DNA of 64,000 nt from an uncultured Atopostipes sp. (GCA_910588235.1 CAJUOQ010000007.1:4273-68272), one strand, 5' to 3'; shown: positions 49,693 to 60,054, counted from the stretch's first letter. A program made the numbers and translations. Notes: generated by a model from the letters alone, not told the origin.

Positions 49693-50691
49693 TTAGCCAA
49701 TGTTTGCAAAGTGCTCTAAAGTACGAGCCATGTTTGATACGAATCCATATTCGTTATCATACCATGCAACAGTTTTAACTAATTGTGAACCATCTTTTGC
49801 TTCTTGAATTTCAGTTAATGTTGCATCAAATACTGATCCTGCTGGGAAACCAACAATATCTGATGAAACAATTTGGTCTTCATTGTATGCAAATGATTCA
49901 TTTGAGAATTCTTTCATTTTAGCATTGATGTCTTCAACTGTTGTTTCTTCTTCTAATAGTGTATAGAAGATTGTGTGTGAACCAGTAATTGTTGGAACAC
50001 GTAATGCTGAACCATCAAGTAAGCCATCGACTTCTGGAATAACTTTACCAATTGCTTTTGCTGCACCAGTTGTAGCCGGGATAATGTTTTGTGCTGCTGC
50101 ACGCCCACTACGGTATTTACCACTTGGTGAGTCTTGTAAAGCTTGTGTAGCTGTGTAAGCATGAACAGTTACCATGTTTCCAGCTTTAATTGTGTACTCA
50201 TCGTTTAACACTTTAACAAGTGGTGCTAAACTGTTTGTAGTACATGAAGCAGCTGAAATGATTTCGTCTTCTGCTGTAACTTCGTCTTCGTTAACACCAT
50301 GAACAATCATTTTAGTGTTGTCAGCAGGCGCTGAAATTAGAACACGTTTTGCACCAGCATCAATATGTGCTTGTGATTTTTCAGCACTTGTATAGAAACC
50401 TGTACATTCTAAAACAATGTCAATTCCTAATTCATCCCATGGTAATTTACTTGCATCTGCTTCTTCAAATGCTTTAATTTCTTTACCGTCAACTACAATA
50501 CTGTCTCCACTTGCTTCAACATCGCCTTGGAAAGTTCCAAATGCAGTATCGTATTTGAATAGATAAGCTAAGTTGTCATTGTCAGTTAAGTCGTTAACTG
50601 CAACTACATCTAGATCACTACCTGTTTCTAATAATCGACGTAACATTAAGCGTCCAATACGTCCAAAACCATTAATTGCTACTTTTGTCAT
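49693..50691 (-). CDS. gapA: Glyceraldehyde-3-phosphate dehydrogenase
   Basis: 332 aa. NAD site INGFGRIGRL, catalytic Cys in SAASCTTNSLAP, His in TVHAYTATQ, and SGRAAAQNIIPATTGAAKA. Glycolytic type, 33 bp downstream of cggR. Confidence 0.97.
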   Translation of the reverse strand: MTKVAINGFGRIGRLMLRRLLETGSDLDVVAVNDLTDNDNLAYLFKYDTAFGTFQGDVEASGDSIVVDGKEIKAFEEADASKLPWDELGIDIVLECTGFYTSAEKSQAHIDAGAKRVLISAPADNTKMIVHGVNEDEVTAEDEIISAASCTTNSLAPLVKVLNDEYTIKAGNMVTVHAYTATQALQDSPSGKYRSGRAAAQNIIPATTGAAKAIGKVIPEVDGLLDGSALRVPTITGSHTIFYTLLEEETTVEDINAKMKEFSNESFAYNEDQIVSSDIVGFPAGSVFDATLTEIQEAKDGSQLVKTVAWYDNEYGFVSNMARTLEHFANIG

Positions 50692-50724
50692 AAATGATTT
50701 CCTCCTTAAGAAAATCTTTCTTTT

Positions 50725-51759
50725 TTATTTTAAAGGGTTTCCCCCATTTAAAATCGCTTTTGCTGCTGATCCATCCGTAATTAGCCAAGTATGGGACGGA
50801 GCAGTCTTTAAATAAGATTCGATGGCAATAGCTTTTCGCTTACCTCCAGCAACAGTCACAAGATGTTCAATCTTTTCTAATGAAGAAGATTGTAACCCTA
50901 TATTTGAAAGCTTATAGACAACTTCACCTTCTTTATTGATGAATTCTCCAAAAGCTTCGGCCACTGCTTCTCTTTCGATTAATAAATTGACTGTGCTTTC
51001 ATCTAATCCTCGGCGCTTGGCCATCTCTATTGGATTACCTATACTGTACAAAATCAGCGAGGCACTTTCAATTAAATCCAATGTATTTTTTATCTCTGGC
51101 TCTTTCAATAATTCTTCATAGATTTGTTGATGAACCAGTTCTGGCGCATATAAGCCATGGAATTGACCATCAGTTTGTTGAGCCATTCTTTGGGCAATCG
51201 CGTTCGCTTCGATCATCGTATGATCACCGAGGCCACCACGTGCAGGAACAAATAATAATTCTCGATTAATCCCTAAATTTTCATCCATATAATTGGCTAC
51301 TTCATTTAGAGTTGTTCCACCCATTACGGTGATAATTTGTTTGCCATTTCCCAGCAAACAGTTAATCACATTAATTGTCTCTTGAGCCATTTGTGCCAAG
51401 ACTTGATAATCTTCTTCAAGATCTCCTGGAATGACTTTACAAGAATGAATATTTAAATGGAGAGCAAGTTCTTTTTCAAGTTGATTCCAATACGTTTGCT
51501 CTTCTAATAATTCACCTAGTTTATCAAGCGTTTCAAGACCTTCAGGTGTTAAAGACATCCCCGTTGTTGAAGTAGAAACCAGTCGATGTATTTTTAAAAT
51601 GTCGACTTCACTTCGTATTAATCGTTCTGTCAATTGAACTTTTTCAGATAATAATCTGCGTCCAATCGGGCCTTCTTTATTAATCACTTTTAAGATCTGA
51701 TAACGTCTTAATAATAATTCGTAAGCATCAGGAAGTACTTTTTCGATTACTGATAGCAT
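50725..51759 (-). CDS. cggR: CggR, central glycolytic genes repressor
   Basis: 344 aa, SorC/DeoR-type sugar-binding regulator. The N-terminal winged helix (EGPIGRRLLSEKVQLTERLIRSEVDIL) is joined to a phosphosugar-binding domain with ITVMGGTTLNEVA and VPARGGLGDH. In B. subtilis fructose-1,6-bisphosphate releases CggR from DNA. Heads the operon with gapA; operator-like sequences lie at 51808-51853. Confidence 0.93.
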   Translation of the reverse strand: MLSVIEKVLPDAYELLLRRYQILKVINKEGPIGRRLLSEKVQLTERLIRSEVDILKIHRLVSTSTTGMSLTPEGLETLDKLGELLEEQTYWNQLEKELALHLNIHSCKVIPGDLEEDYQVLAQMAQETINVINCLLGNGKQIITVMGGTTLNEVANYMDENLGINRELLFVPARGGLGDHTMIEANAIAQRMAQQTDGQFHGLYAPELVHQQIYEELLKEPEIKNTLDLIESASLILYSIGNPIEMAKRRGLDESTVNLLIEREAVAEAFGEFINKEGEVVYKLSNIGLQSSSLEKIEHLVTVAGGKRKAIAIESYLKTAPSHTWLITDGSAAKAILNGGNPLK

Positions 51760-51792
51760 TCTTCACTTCCTCTCGCTTGCTTTACAATAAAT

Positions 51793-51821
51793 AATATAGC
51801 ACGAGGTGGGACATTTGTCAA
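51793..51821 (-). promoter_or_regulatory. cggR-gapA operon promoter
   Basis: Minus strand TTGACA (51821-51816), 17 bp, TATATT (51798-51793), upstream of the cggR ATG at 51759. Confidence 0.75.
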
Positions 51822-51853
51822 CCATCTAGTTTTATTACGGGACTTTTTTTGCC
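51808..51853. promoter_or_regulatory. CggR operator candidate
   Basis: GGGACATTTGTC (about 51808-51819) and CGGGAC-N6-TGCC (51838-51853) echo the known B. subtilis tandem operator CGGGAC-N6-TGTC. The first overlaps the -35. Confidence 0.6.
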
Positions 51854-52023
51854 CAACACTAGACAGCTCTTGTCTTTAACGTTTTTCTTTCCCACACGTT
51901 CTTATTATACTTTCTCTCTATTTATAACACAAAGATTAGCTAGTGAATTTCCATATTTTTTTCATTCATCTTCATTCGTAGCGCATCATCCCTATCCTAT
52001 ACAAATCACTTCTATAAAAATGA

Positions 52024-52057
52024 AAAAGTCTATCCTCTTTATAGAGAATAGACTTTT
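52024..52057 (-). terminator. Terminator after clpP
   Basis: AAAAGTCTAT / ATAGACTTTT stem with inner CTC/GAG. The rest of 51854-52023 shows nothing I can name. Confidence 0.75.
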
Positions 52058-52064
52058 GATTTCA

Positions 52065-52658
52065 TTAACCGATACTCTTAGAGTTTTCAATAATTTCATC
52101 GATTAAACCATATTCTTTTGCATCTTCTGCAGACATAAAGTTATCACGATCTGTATCACGTTCAATAACTTCAATCGGTTGACCCGTAGCATCTGCAAGA
52201 ATTTCATTTAATTTTTCACGAGTTCTTAGAATATGACGAGCAGCAATTTCAATTTCTGTTGCTTGTCCTTCTGCCCCACCTAATGGTTGATGAATCATAA
52301 TCTCAGAGTTAGGTAATGCAAATCGTTTACCTTTTTCACCAGCTGTTGCAAGTAAGCTACCCATAGAAGCAGCCATACCGATAACGATTGTTTGAACATC
52401 AGCATTCACGAAGTTCATAGTATCAAAAATAGCCATGCCTGCTGTTACACTACCACCGGGTGAGTTGATATATAAGAAAATATCTTTATCCGGATCTTGG
52501 GCATCAAGGAATAATAACTGCGCCACAACTGAGTTAGCGACAGTATCGTCAATTCCTCCACTTAGCATAATAATACGGTCTTTTAATAAACGTGAATAAA
52601 TATCGTAAGCACGTTCACCACGTGGTGATTGTTCAATAACTGTTGGTACTAAATTCAT
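52065..52658 (-). CDS. clpP: ClpP, ATP-dependent protease proteolytic subunit
   Basis: 197 aa from the ATG at 52658, 6 bp after AGGAGG. Catalytic Ser in GMAASMGSLLA, His in MIHQPLGG and Asp in RDTDRDNFMSA. With ClpX/ClpC it degrades tmRNA-tagged and regulatory proteins. Confidence 0.97.
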   Translation of the reverse strand: MNLVPTVIEQSPRGERAYDIYSRLLKDRIIMLSGGIDDTVANSVVAQLLFLDAQDPDKDIFLYINSPGGSVTAGMAIFDTMNFVNADVQTIVIGMAASMGSLLATAGEKGKRFALPNSEIMIHQPLGGAEGQATEIEIAARHILRTREKLNEILADATGQPIEVIERDTDRDNFMSAEDAKEYGLIDEIIENSKSIG

Positions 52659-52785
52659 AAAAATCCTCCTAATTGAGTTCAATTCATTCTTGTTTTAAAT
52701 TCGAGTTGCTTTTTTGTCACTATTAGAATTATAAAACATTGGTCAATAAAGGTCAAACATTTGAATTCACTTGTTCGCTCTTATC

Positions 52786-53718
52786 TTAACTTACTATAAG
52801 CTCTTCTGCCATTTTTGTGATTTTTCGCATGCGATGATTCACAGCACTTTTAGAAATCGGAGCTTCCGGTATGAGTTCTCCTAATTCTTTTAAACTCGCT
52901 TCTGGATTTTCAAGTCGTAATCGCGCAATCTCTTGTGTTTTTTCCGGCAAGGTTTGCAAACCGATTTCTTCATCAATCGTCAGAATTGCTTCAATTTGCT
53001 TCGTTGCCGCGTCGACTGTTTTATTTAAATTGGCCTGTTCACAATTGACGAGGCGATTAACTGAATTTCTCATATCACGAACAATCCGCACATCTTCAAA
53101 CTGAAAGAGCCCGTTATTTGCGCCGATTGTTCCTATAAAATCAGCAATTTTTTCGGCTTCCTTTAAGTAAGTCATATAGCCGCCATTTTTTCTTTCATGC
53201 ATTTTTGGATTCAATTCAAACATCTCTAACATATCAAAAATATCTTGATTCATCACCCGTGTGCTTGAATGAATTTCTAAATGGTAACTATTCGTTTCGG
53301 GACTATTGACCGATCCACGCGCTAAAAACGCACCCCGTAAGTAAGATTGTACTTTTTGTTCATTTTCTTTAATACTTGCTGGTAAGTTTGTTTCCTCAAC
53401 CATTGTTTCTAAAATATCTAATTCTGATAAAATACGTTTGGCTTCCTTATTTAAGCGAATAAAATAAACGTTGTTTTTATTCAATTTCATACGGCGTCGA
53501 ACACTAATATCTGCTTTTAAATCAAATAATTTTTTGATTAAAGAATAAACTCGACGAGCAATCGCTGCATTTTCTGTCTGAATGGTCACAAAGACGGCTT
53601 GTTTTACAAGGTCTATTGTACCATTCATTCGAATAAGTGCAGCTAATTCTGCTTTCGCATGTTCTGGATGGACTTCAAGCATCGTTAATTCTTTTTTAAC
53701 ATCTGATGCAAATGACAT
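52786..53718 (-). CDS. whiA: WhiA, DNA-binding protein
   Basis: 310 aa. Homing-endonuclease-like N-terminal domain (AFLARGSVNSPETNSYHLEI) and C-terminal helix-turn-helix (LKELGELIPEAPISKSAVNHRMRKI). Conserved third gene of the rapZ-yvcK-whiA group; linked to cell division and chromosome organisation in Firmicutes. Confidence 0.95.
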   Translation of the reverse strand: MSFASDVKKELTMLEVHPEHAKAELAALIRMNGTIDLVKQAVFVTIQTENAAIARRVYSLIKKLFDLKADISVRRRMKLNKNNVYFIRLNKEAKRILSELDILETMVEETNLPASIKENEQKVQSYLRGAFLARGSVNSPETNSYHLEIHSSTRVMNQDIFDMLEMFELNPKMHERKNGGYMTYLKEAEKIADFIGTIGANNGLFQFEDVRIVRDMRNSVNRLVNCEQANLNKTVDAATKQIEAILTIDEEIGLQTLPEKTQEIARLRLENPEASLKELGELIPEAPISKSAVNHRMRKITKMAEELIVS

Positions 53719-53744
53719 GCCATCAACTCCTCTATCTTTCTTTT

Positions 53745-54749
53745 TTATTCTCGGTGGTTGAATGAGGCTGCGCGTAAAATTTCTTCCACCACTTTATCCC
53801 CATTATGATATACACCAGCGTCGGTAATATTTAAAAAGTTGTTTGAAATAATTAAAGGGACTTTTTCTTGAAGCCCTTTAAAGTTATGTTCTACTTGGTA
53901 TAAATATTCATCGGTTGAAATTTTTGCGACGTGGTCCTCTGGTACATCCGCATTATTGACTAAGACGGTATCAATAAAGTCTTTTCCTAAATGTTTGCAT
54001 AGAACATCAACGTGCCCTGCATCACTCATACCTTCCGTCTCGCCCATTTGGGTCATAATGTTCGAAATATAAAGGACCTGTGCCTCTGTTTCTACAATAG
54101 CTTGCCCTACTTCGGGGATCATTAAAGTGGGTAAGATACTTGTATACAGAGAACCAGGGCCTAAAACGACCATATCTGCATCTCGAATGGAGGAAACCAC
54201 TTTTTTAGCTGGTTTCACCGGTAGACCATCATCCGATGTGGTCGACACTGAGACATAATCGATTGTTTTATCCGGACGTGCAATTTGCGACTCCCCCGAG
54301 CCTGTCGTTCCATCTGTATAACGCGCGTGCAAGATAAGCGGTTCTTCAGCCGCTGGATAAACATGTCCATCCACATGCATCATTTTTGCTAGTAATTGAA
54401 TCGCTTGATAAATACTGCCATACATTTCCGAAGTGGCTAAAATAATTAAATTCCCAAGTGAATGGCCATCTAATGTTTTATCTTCGGATTCAAAACGGTA
54501 TTGAAAAATCTTTCTTTGGACATTCGGAATCTCGCTTAATGAAGCGAGAACATTTCGAATGTCACCTGGTGGCACGGTATTAAACATTTTTCGCAATGCG
54601 CCACTACTTCCACCATCATCTGCGACCGTTACAATAGCTGTAACGTCGGCATCTTTTTCTTTTAGACTTTTTAATATAACCGGGAGTCCTGTCCCACCAC
54701 CGATCACCGTTATTTTGGGTCGGTTTTTCTTTGGTCGATATATTTTCAT
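53745..54749 (-). CDS. yvcK: YvcK (gluconeogenesis factor, CofD-like)
   Basis: 334 aa. ITVIGGGTGLPVILKSLK nucleotide-binding start, VADDGGSSGALR, and VVLGPGSLYTSILP. Needed for growth on gluconeogenic substrates and for cell shape in B. subtilis. Overlaps the end of rapZ by 4 bp. Confidence 0.95.
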   Translation of the reverse strand: MKIYRPKKNRPKITVIGGGTGLPVILKSLKEKDADVTAIVTVADDGGSSGALRKMFNTVPPGDIRNVLASLSEIPNVQRKIFQYRFESEDKTLDGHSLGNLIILATSEMYGSIYQAIQLLAKMMHVDGHVYPAAEEPLILHARYTDGTTGSGESQIARPDKTIDYVSVSTTSDDGLPVKPAKKVVSSIRDADMVVLGPGSLYTSILPTLMIPEVGQAIVETEAQVLYISNIMTQMGETEGMSDAGHVDVLCKHLGKDFIDTVLVNNADVPEDHVAKISTDEYLYQVEHNFKGLQEKVPLIISNNFLNITDAGVYHNGDKVVEEILRAASFNHRE

Positions 54750-55633
54750 GAGTTCACCTTAGATTCTTTGACGACATCGATATCCCGATGCGTAATATTT
54801 ACAGAATAACCATCTGCTTCAATTTGTTTGGCCATTCTTTCAATAAGGGCGACTGAGCGATGATGCCCACCCGTACAGCCGATCGCAATGGTAAGGCTGC
54901 TTTTCCCTTCTCGACGATAACCGGGCAAAGAATGTTCGATTAAGTCCATAAAAAGGTTATAAAAATCTTCTGTTTCTGCTTGATTCATGACATAATCATA
55001 AACTGGTTGATCCGTACCTCTTAACGCTCTTAATTCATCGTCATAGTATGGATTCGGCAGAAAACGTACGTCCATCACGATATCCGCATCGATCGGCAAG
55101 CCATTTTTAAACCCAAAAGAAACAAGTTCCACTCGAAAAGGTTGAGTATCGCTATTCCCGAACTCTTCCATTAGTTGTGTTCTTAATTCTCTTGGTGTTT
55201 TATTGGTTGTATCAATATAGACACTTGCTCGCATTCTGATCTTATCTAAAAATTTTCTTTCCGAATGGATCCCATCAATCGTACGTCTTGCTGTTGCTAA
55301 TGGATGTGAACGTCTCGTTTCTTTATAACGTGAAACTAACTCTTCATCTGTCGCATTTAAAAATAAAATTTTACTTTCAATCGATGTTTTTTCATCGACA
55401 TATTTTAATGCGTCATAAATTTCTTCGAAGAATAATTGGGATCGTAAATCCATCACTAAAGCCAACTTCTCAAACTTCTGGACATTCTGTACCAGCTTTA
55501 AGAATGTTGGAATTAAATTCGGTGGCATATTATCAATACAATAATAGCCCATATCTTCAAAACTCTGAACAGCGACTGTCTTTCCAGCACCACTCATTCC
55601 AGTAATTATGACAAGTTCTAATTTGTTTGTCAT
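54746..55633 (-). CDS. rapZ: RapZ (YvcJ), P-loop nucleotide-binding protein
   Basis: 295 aa from the ATG at 55633 (GGAGTG 6 bp upstream); the longer frame to 55705 has no support. Walker A ITGMSGAGKTVAVQ, the DRR/VMDLR strand and the C-terminal GCTGGHHRSVALIE motif are typical. In E. coli it controls GlmZ RNA; in Firmicutes its role is less clear. Confidence 0.93.
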   Translation of the reverse strand: MTNKLELVIITGMSGAGKTVAVQSFEDMGYYCIDNMPPNLIPTFLKLVQNVQKFEKLALVMDLRSQLFFEEIYDALKYVDEKTSIESKILFLNATDEELVSRYKETRRSHPLATARRTIDGIHSERKFLDKIRMRASVYIDTTNKTPRELRTQLMEEFGNSDTQPFRVELVSFGFKNGLPIDADIVMDVRFLPNPYYDDELRALRGTDQPVYDYVMNQAETEDFYNLFMDLIEHSLPGYRREGKSSLTIAIGCTGGHHRSVALIERMAKQIEADGYSVNITHRDIDVVKESKVNS

Positions 55634-55759
55634 CGTATTCACTCCATTAAAAACCATATTCTTTGATTTTCCCAGTCTTAATAATAACATACCCGGGCGT
55701 GTCATTTCATTATAAACCGCATATTTCTTTAAAACTTCATGATTTTATCTTAATAACAG

Positions 55760-55796
55760 AAAGACTTGCAACATCTTTTTTAGACGCTGCAAGCCT
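55760..55796 (-). terminator. Hairpin between pgcA and rapZ
   Basis: CTTGCAACATC / GACGCTGCAAG with a T-rich loop. Probable terminator of pgcA. Confidence 0.55.
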
Positions 55797-55808
55797 CCTT
55801 CTATTTTT

Positions 55809-57536
55809 TTATTTTTCTCCAATTAATTGGTTTATCGTTGATTCAAAATCTTGTACTTTTTGTTCGACTGCCGCTTGTGTATCAGCAACCGCTCCAAGAT
55901 AGAACTTAATTTTTGGTTCTGTTCCTGAAGGGCGTGCAGCAATCCAACTACCATCCTCTAGATAATACTTAAGTACATCGGCGGCACCAAAGGCCATTTC
56001 CGACGTCTCCCCGTTTATTTTTTGTCGGGTCCCTTCGAGATAATCTTCCACAACCTCAACACCCACACCTCCAAAGGCATCCGGTGTGTTAGTACGGAGA
56101 GATTTCATGAGCCGTTTAATATTTTCTGCCCCCGAAATACCACTCATTGTAATGGAGATAGTCTTTTCTTGGAAGTAACCATATTCTTCAAAGATATTTT
56201 GTAAGCCATCATAACAAGTCATCTCTTGCTCTTTATAATAAGCAGCTAATTCTGCTAAGAAAATTAAGGCTTGAATCGCATCTTTATCACGAACGAATGA
56301 CTCTAACAGGTAACCATAGCTTTCTTCAAAACCAAATAAGAATGTTTTTTCATTGGTTTCTTCATATTCTTTGATTTTTTGCGCAATGAATTTAAAGCCG
56401 GTTAAGACATCGACAGTATCGACAGCCCATTTTTCAGCGATTTTCGCAGGAAGCTCACTGGAAACAATCGATTTAATAATCGTTCCGTTCTCTGGTAAAC
56501 GACCTTGTTTTTCATATGCTTTTAATAAATAATCGACCATTAAAGCAGCAATTTGATTGCCCGTTAGTACTTGATATTCACCATTATCTAAGCGCGTCGC
56601 CATGCCTAAACGGTCCGCATCGGGGTCAGTGGCAATCAATACTTCTGCATCAATCTCTTTCCCTAAGGCAATGGCCAATTCAAAAGCCTCTGGATCTTCA
56701 GGATTGGGCGATTTAACCGTCGTAAAGTCTGGATCAGGTTGCGCTTGTTCAGGCACTAAAGTCACGTTTTCAAAACCAGCGTTTTCCAATGCTCGTGTTC
56801 CAATCATGGTGGCTGTACCATGGAGCGGTGAAAAAACGATATTTAAATCTCGATTACGTGCAATTAAATCTTGGTCAATATTGACTGTCTGTAATTTTTC
56901 TAAATACGCTTCGTCAATGTTTTCCCCAACAAGCTCCAGTAATCCTTGTTCTTCAAGGGCTGCTTGGTCCAGAACATCAATTTCTAAAATATTTTCAACC
57001 GCGCGAACGTAACGAGTTAATTCATCCGCTTCCGCCGGTGGGAATTGGCCGCCATCTTCTCCATAAACTTTATACCCATTATATTCAGGGGGATTGTGGC
57101 TAGCAGTCATCATAATGCCTGCGAAAGTCCCTAAATGACGAACGGCAAAAGAAAGTTCCGGTGTGGTCCGCAAACTTTCAAACAAGTAGGTTTTAATCCC
57201 ATGGGCACCGAGTGTTTTGGCCGCTTCTAATGAAAACTCTGGCGATTTATGGCGTGAATCATACGCAATAACGACTCCACGTTTTTTTGCCTCTTCTCCT
57301 CGTTCTTCAATAAATTGTGCGAGCCCTTCTGTCGCTTGGCGAACCGTATATGTATTCATCCGATTCGTTCCTGCGCCAATCACTCCTCGCATACCCGCAG
57401 TTCCAAATTCTAAATTTGTATAAAAAGCATCTTCCAGATCATCTGTCTGCCCTTCCAACGCTTCTAAGTCTTCTCGAAGCTCTTCTTCTAAGTGGTTATA
57501 ATTCTTCCACGTTTCATATGTATTTTCCCAGCTCAT
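55809..57536 (-). CDS. pgcA: Phosphoglucomutase / phosphomannomutase (PgcA type)
   Basis: 575 aa. Active-site phosphoserine in MMTASHNPPEYNGYKVYG, metal loop DPDADRLG, sugar loop FGFEESYGY and phosphate loop RPSGTEPKIKFYLG. Makes glucose-1-phosphate for cell wall sugars. Stands alone between the NERD gene (divergent) and rapZ. Confidence 0.95.
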   Translation of the reverse strand: MSWENTYETWKNYNHLEEELREDLEALEGQTDDLEDAFYTNLEFGTAGMRGVIGAGTNRMNTYTVRQATEGLAQFIEERGEEAKKRGVVIAYDSRHKSPEFSLEAAKTLGAHGIKTYLFESLRTTPELSFAVRHLGTFAGIMMTASHNPPEYNGYKVYGEDGGQFPPAEADELTRYVRAVENILEIDVLDQAALEEQGLLELVGENIDEAYLEKLQTVNIDQDLIARNRDLNIVFSPLHGTATMIGTRALENAGFENVTLVPEQAQPDPDFTTVKSPNPEDPEAFELAIALGKEIDAEVLIATDPDADRLGMATRLDNGEYQVLTGNQIAALMVDYLLKAYEKQGRLPENGTIIKSIVSSELPAKIAEKWAVDTVDVLTGFKFIAQKIKEYEETNEKTFLFGFEESYGYLLESFVRDKDAIQALIFLAELAAYYKEQEMTCYDGLQNIFEEYGYFQEKTISITMSGISGAENIKRLMKSLRTNTPDAFGGVGVEVVEDYLEGTRQKINGETSEMAFGAADVLKYYLEDGSWIAARPSGTEPKIKFYLGAVADTQAAVEQKVQDFESTINQLIGEK

Positions 57537-57712
57537 TTTAATCCCTCTCTCTTATTTTATCTTCGCTTTTATTATAACACGTTTGTAAACGGACACCTAT
57601 TCTTTACCGTTTTCTTTCTCTTTTTGTTTTAATCGCCGTTTTTTATCGAAATTTTTAAATTTTTTCGTGAAATTTCGTTTTTTTCGGCAATGTTATATAT
57701 GAGGTGGTATTT

Positions 57713-58758
57713 ATGGAAATCATTTTAACTGATACACAAAAAATAGCTGCTGAAATTCCTACACGCTTAGATTTATTACGAGAACTCAATAAGCGAAAAG
57801 CTTTCAGCCAAAATGAAGTCTTACAAAAAGAATGGGAACGATTAGAACGCGGCCATGAAGGTGAACAGATTTTACTCGAGTACATTAAACACTATGGCAA
57901 AAAACATTGGATTGTCTTGCGAAATATATGGTTCCAATATTTCGGACGTTTTGAATGTGATGTGATTTGATCTTAATCACTTATGCGGGCCTCTATCTTT
58001 TTGAAGTAAAAAATTATACAGGGACTTTTGAATTGAAAAATAATGTCGGAGTGGTTAACGGAGAAGCCTCCAGCAAACACCCGATCACTCAAGGACAGAA
58101 CCTCGTGATCAATTTAAATAAAATGCTGCGAGCGTCTTCTGAATATTTAAAAGTAACAGGGGCAGTCACTTTTGTGGGTGTAGATAATATTGTAAATATC
58201 GAAGACGAAGTCGTCGATGTACAAGTAATTAGAAGGAGCGAACTACGGCAATACCTCTGGCAGATCGTTCAAACAGAACAAACGAATAATCATCATCCCA
58301 TTCATCCCGAACGTATTTTAGATATTTTAGGAAACTACGAGATTCCACACCCTTTTGCACCTGAAAGAACGATCGCTCCAGAGATTTTTAACAAAATCCA
58401 AGGAGGTATTTGCTGCTGCAGCTGTCATCAGTTTAATGTAAAAATAACAAAAAAGTATGTGGTATGCCCTTGCGGAATGCATGAGCCACGCGAGGAAGCA
58501 ATTGTGCGGACAATCTGCGAATATGGAGTGATTCATTATCAAAATAATTTTACAATTCCAAAACTAAATGAATTTTTTGACGAGCAAATTTCACAAGATA
58601 ATCTTCGGAAGGTTGCCAATAAATATTTTGAAAAAGTGGGCACCTATAAAAACACCGAATATATTACTAAGCCGCTTCCTTTTGCTCGAATTTATTCAGA
58701 TTTTGGATTCACTACCCCAAAATATACTTATTTATATGGACCTATCGATAGTTCATAA
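57713..58758 (+). pseudogene. NERD-domain protein, broken by a one-base deletion
   Basis: Two frames, 57713-57970 and 57967-58758, make one protein of about 347 aa. The NERD (nuclease-related) domain shows RGHEGEQILLEYI, the ECDV-LIT strand at the break and LFEVKNYTG after it. The break is at GATGTGATTTGATC: one more T gives DVILITYAGLY. Downstream are a CCCSCH/CPCG cysteine cluster (zinc-ribbon-like) and a helical C-terminus. GAGGTGG precedes the ATG at 57713. The only rightward gene in this core region; a sequencing error in the T run is possible. Confidence 0.8.
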
Positions 58759-58768
58759 GGACTTTTAA

Positions 58769-59008
58769 GGTTTGTTTCGTTGAAATCTGTTTTGAGCGAG
58801 ATATTTTGGATTTGTTTCGCTCTAATCTGTTTTGAGCGGGATATTTTCGATTTGTTTCGCTGTAATCCATTTTGAGCGAGATATTTTGGATTTGTTTCGC
58901 TGTAATCTGATTTGAGCGAGATATTCTCAGTTTGTTTCGCTGTAATTCATTTTGAGCGAGATACGCCAATTTGACTTCGTTGACCTTCATTTTGACCAGG
59001 ATATTCGA
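58769..59008. repeat. Six tandem copies of a 40-bp repeat
   Basis: Units begin at 58769, 58809, 58849, 58889, 58929 and 58969. The shared core is TTTGTTTCGCT-TAATC-, then TTTTGAGCGAGATATT. Each unit holds a TCGCT/AGCGA inverted pair, so the array can form a row of hairpins. The last unit is the most diverged. The rest of the 333-bp gap to trxB holds only the trxB terminator. Confidence 0.9.
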
Positions 59009-59035
59009 CAGTTCTCTCTCTAAAATCATAAAAAA

Positions 59036-59078
59036 ACCTAGCAGGCTTATCAAAGGATACTTGATAAAACTGCTAGGT
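59036..59078 (-). terminator. Terminator after trxB
   Basis: ACCTAGCAG / CTGCTAGGT outer stem with TTATCAA/TTGATAA inside (59036-59044 with 59070-59078). Confidence 0.75.
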
Positions 59079-59091
59079 ATAATTTATTTGA

Positions 59092-60054
59092 TTAAACTTC
59101 TTCTTTTAATGCAAGATCTTCTTTTAGAGATTCGACATATGTATAAGCCGCATCTCCTGCGATCGAGCCGTCACCAACAGCCGTTGCTACTTGACGTAAA
59201 ACGGTTTGTCGAACATCCCCTACCGCAAAAATTCCTGGAGCGGATGTTTCCATATGATCATCTGTGACAATCCAGCCTTCTTGATCCGTAATTCCTAAAT
59301 CAAGAAAAGCATCTGAATTCGGCAAGAGTCCGATATAGATAAACACGCCATCTGCTGGCAACTCGGATACTTCACCCGTTTTTACGTTACGTAATTGAAG
59401 CGCATCGACATTGTTCTCGCCTTCAATTTCTTCAACGACTGTATCCCAAATGAAGTCTACTTTATCATTATTAAATGCGCGGTCTTGTAAAATTTGTTGT
59501 GCACGTAATTCATCACGTCTATGGACGATCGTAACTTTACTTGCAAACTGCGTTAAATACGTTCCTTCTTCAACCGCTGAGTCGCCACCGCCAACTACAA
59601 CCAATGGACGATCACGGAAAAACGCTCCATCACAAACCGCACAATATGAAACACCGCGACCATTCAATTCATTTTCACCCGGGATACCAATTTTTTTGTG
59701 TTCTGCTCCGGTTGCAATCACAATGGTTCGTGCTTTAAATATTTTATTGGAAGTGATAATTTGTTTGTACTCTTTGCCGTCAATAATTTCACGGACGTCG
59801 CCAAATGTATACTCCGCGCCAAATTGAGTAGCCCCTTCATACATATTATTTGCTAACTCAGGGCCTTTAATCGATTTAAAACCAGCGTAATTTTCAACTT
59901 CAGCCGTGTTAATTAATTGTCCGCCCGGCGCACCACGTTCAATAATTAATGTGGATAAGTCTGAACGAGAGGTATATAATGCTGCAGTCATTCCGCCAGG
60001 TCCGGAACCAATGACAATGACATCATAAATTTTATCTTGAATTTCTTTTCCCAT
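59092..60054 (-). CDS. trxB: Thioredoxin reductase
   Basis: 320 aa. FAD site VIGSGPGGMTAALY, redox pair SYCAVCDGAFF, NADPH site VVVGGGDSAVEEGTYL and FAVGDVRQTVLRQVATAVGDG. Keeps thioredoxin reduced with NADPH. Confidence 0.96.
   Translation of the reverse strand: MGKEIQDKIYDVIVIGSGPGGMTAALYTSRSDLSTLIIERGAPGGQLINTAEVENYAGFKSIKGPELANNMYEGATQFGAEYTFGDVREIIDGKEYKQIITSNKIFKARTIVIATGAEHKKIGIPGENELNGRGVSYCAVCDGAFFRDRPLVVVGGGDSAVEEGTYLTQFASKVTIVHRRDELRAQQILQDRAFNNDKVDFIWDTVVEEIEGENNVDALQLRNVKTGEVSELPADGVFIYIGLLPNSDAFLDLGITDQEGWIVTDDHMETSAPGIFAVGDVRQTVLRQVATAVGDGSIAGDAAYTYVESLKEDLALKEEV

Noticed and set aside
58769..59008. Possible CRISPR array
   Set aside because: The whole 40-bp unit repeats without unique spacers and no cas gene is nearby.
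58742..59053. 103-aa open frame on the minus strand over the 40-bp repeats
   Set aside because: 40 is not a multiple of 3, so the repeated peptide changes frame from unit to unit; no ribosome site; it only reflects the DNA repeat.
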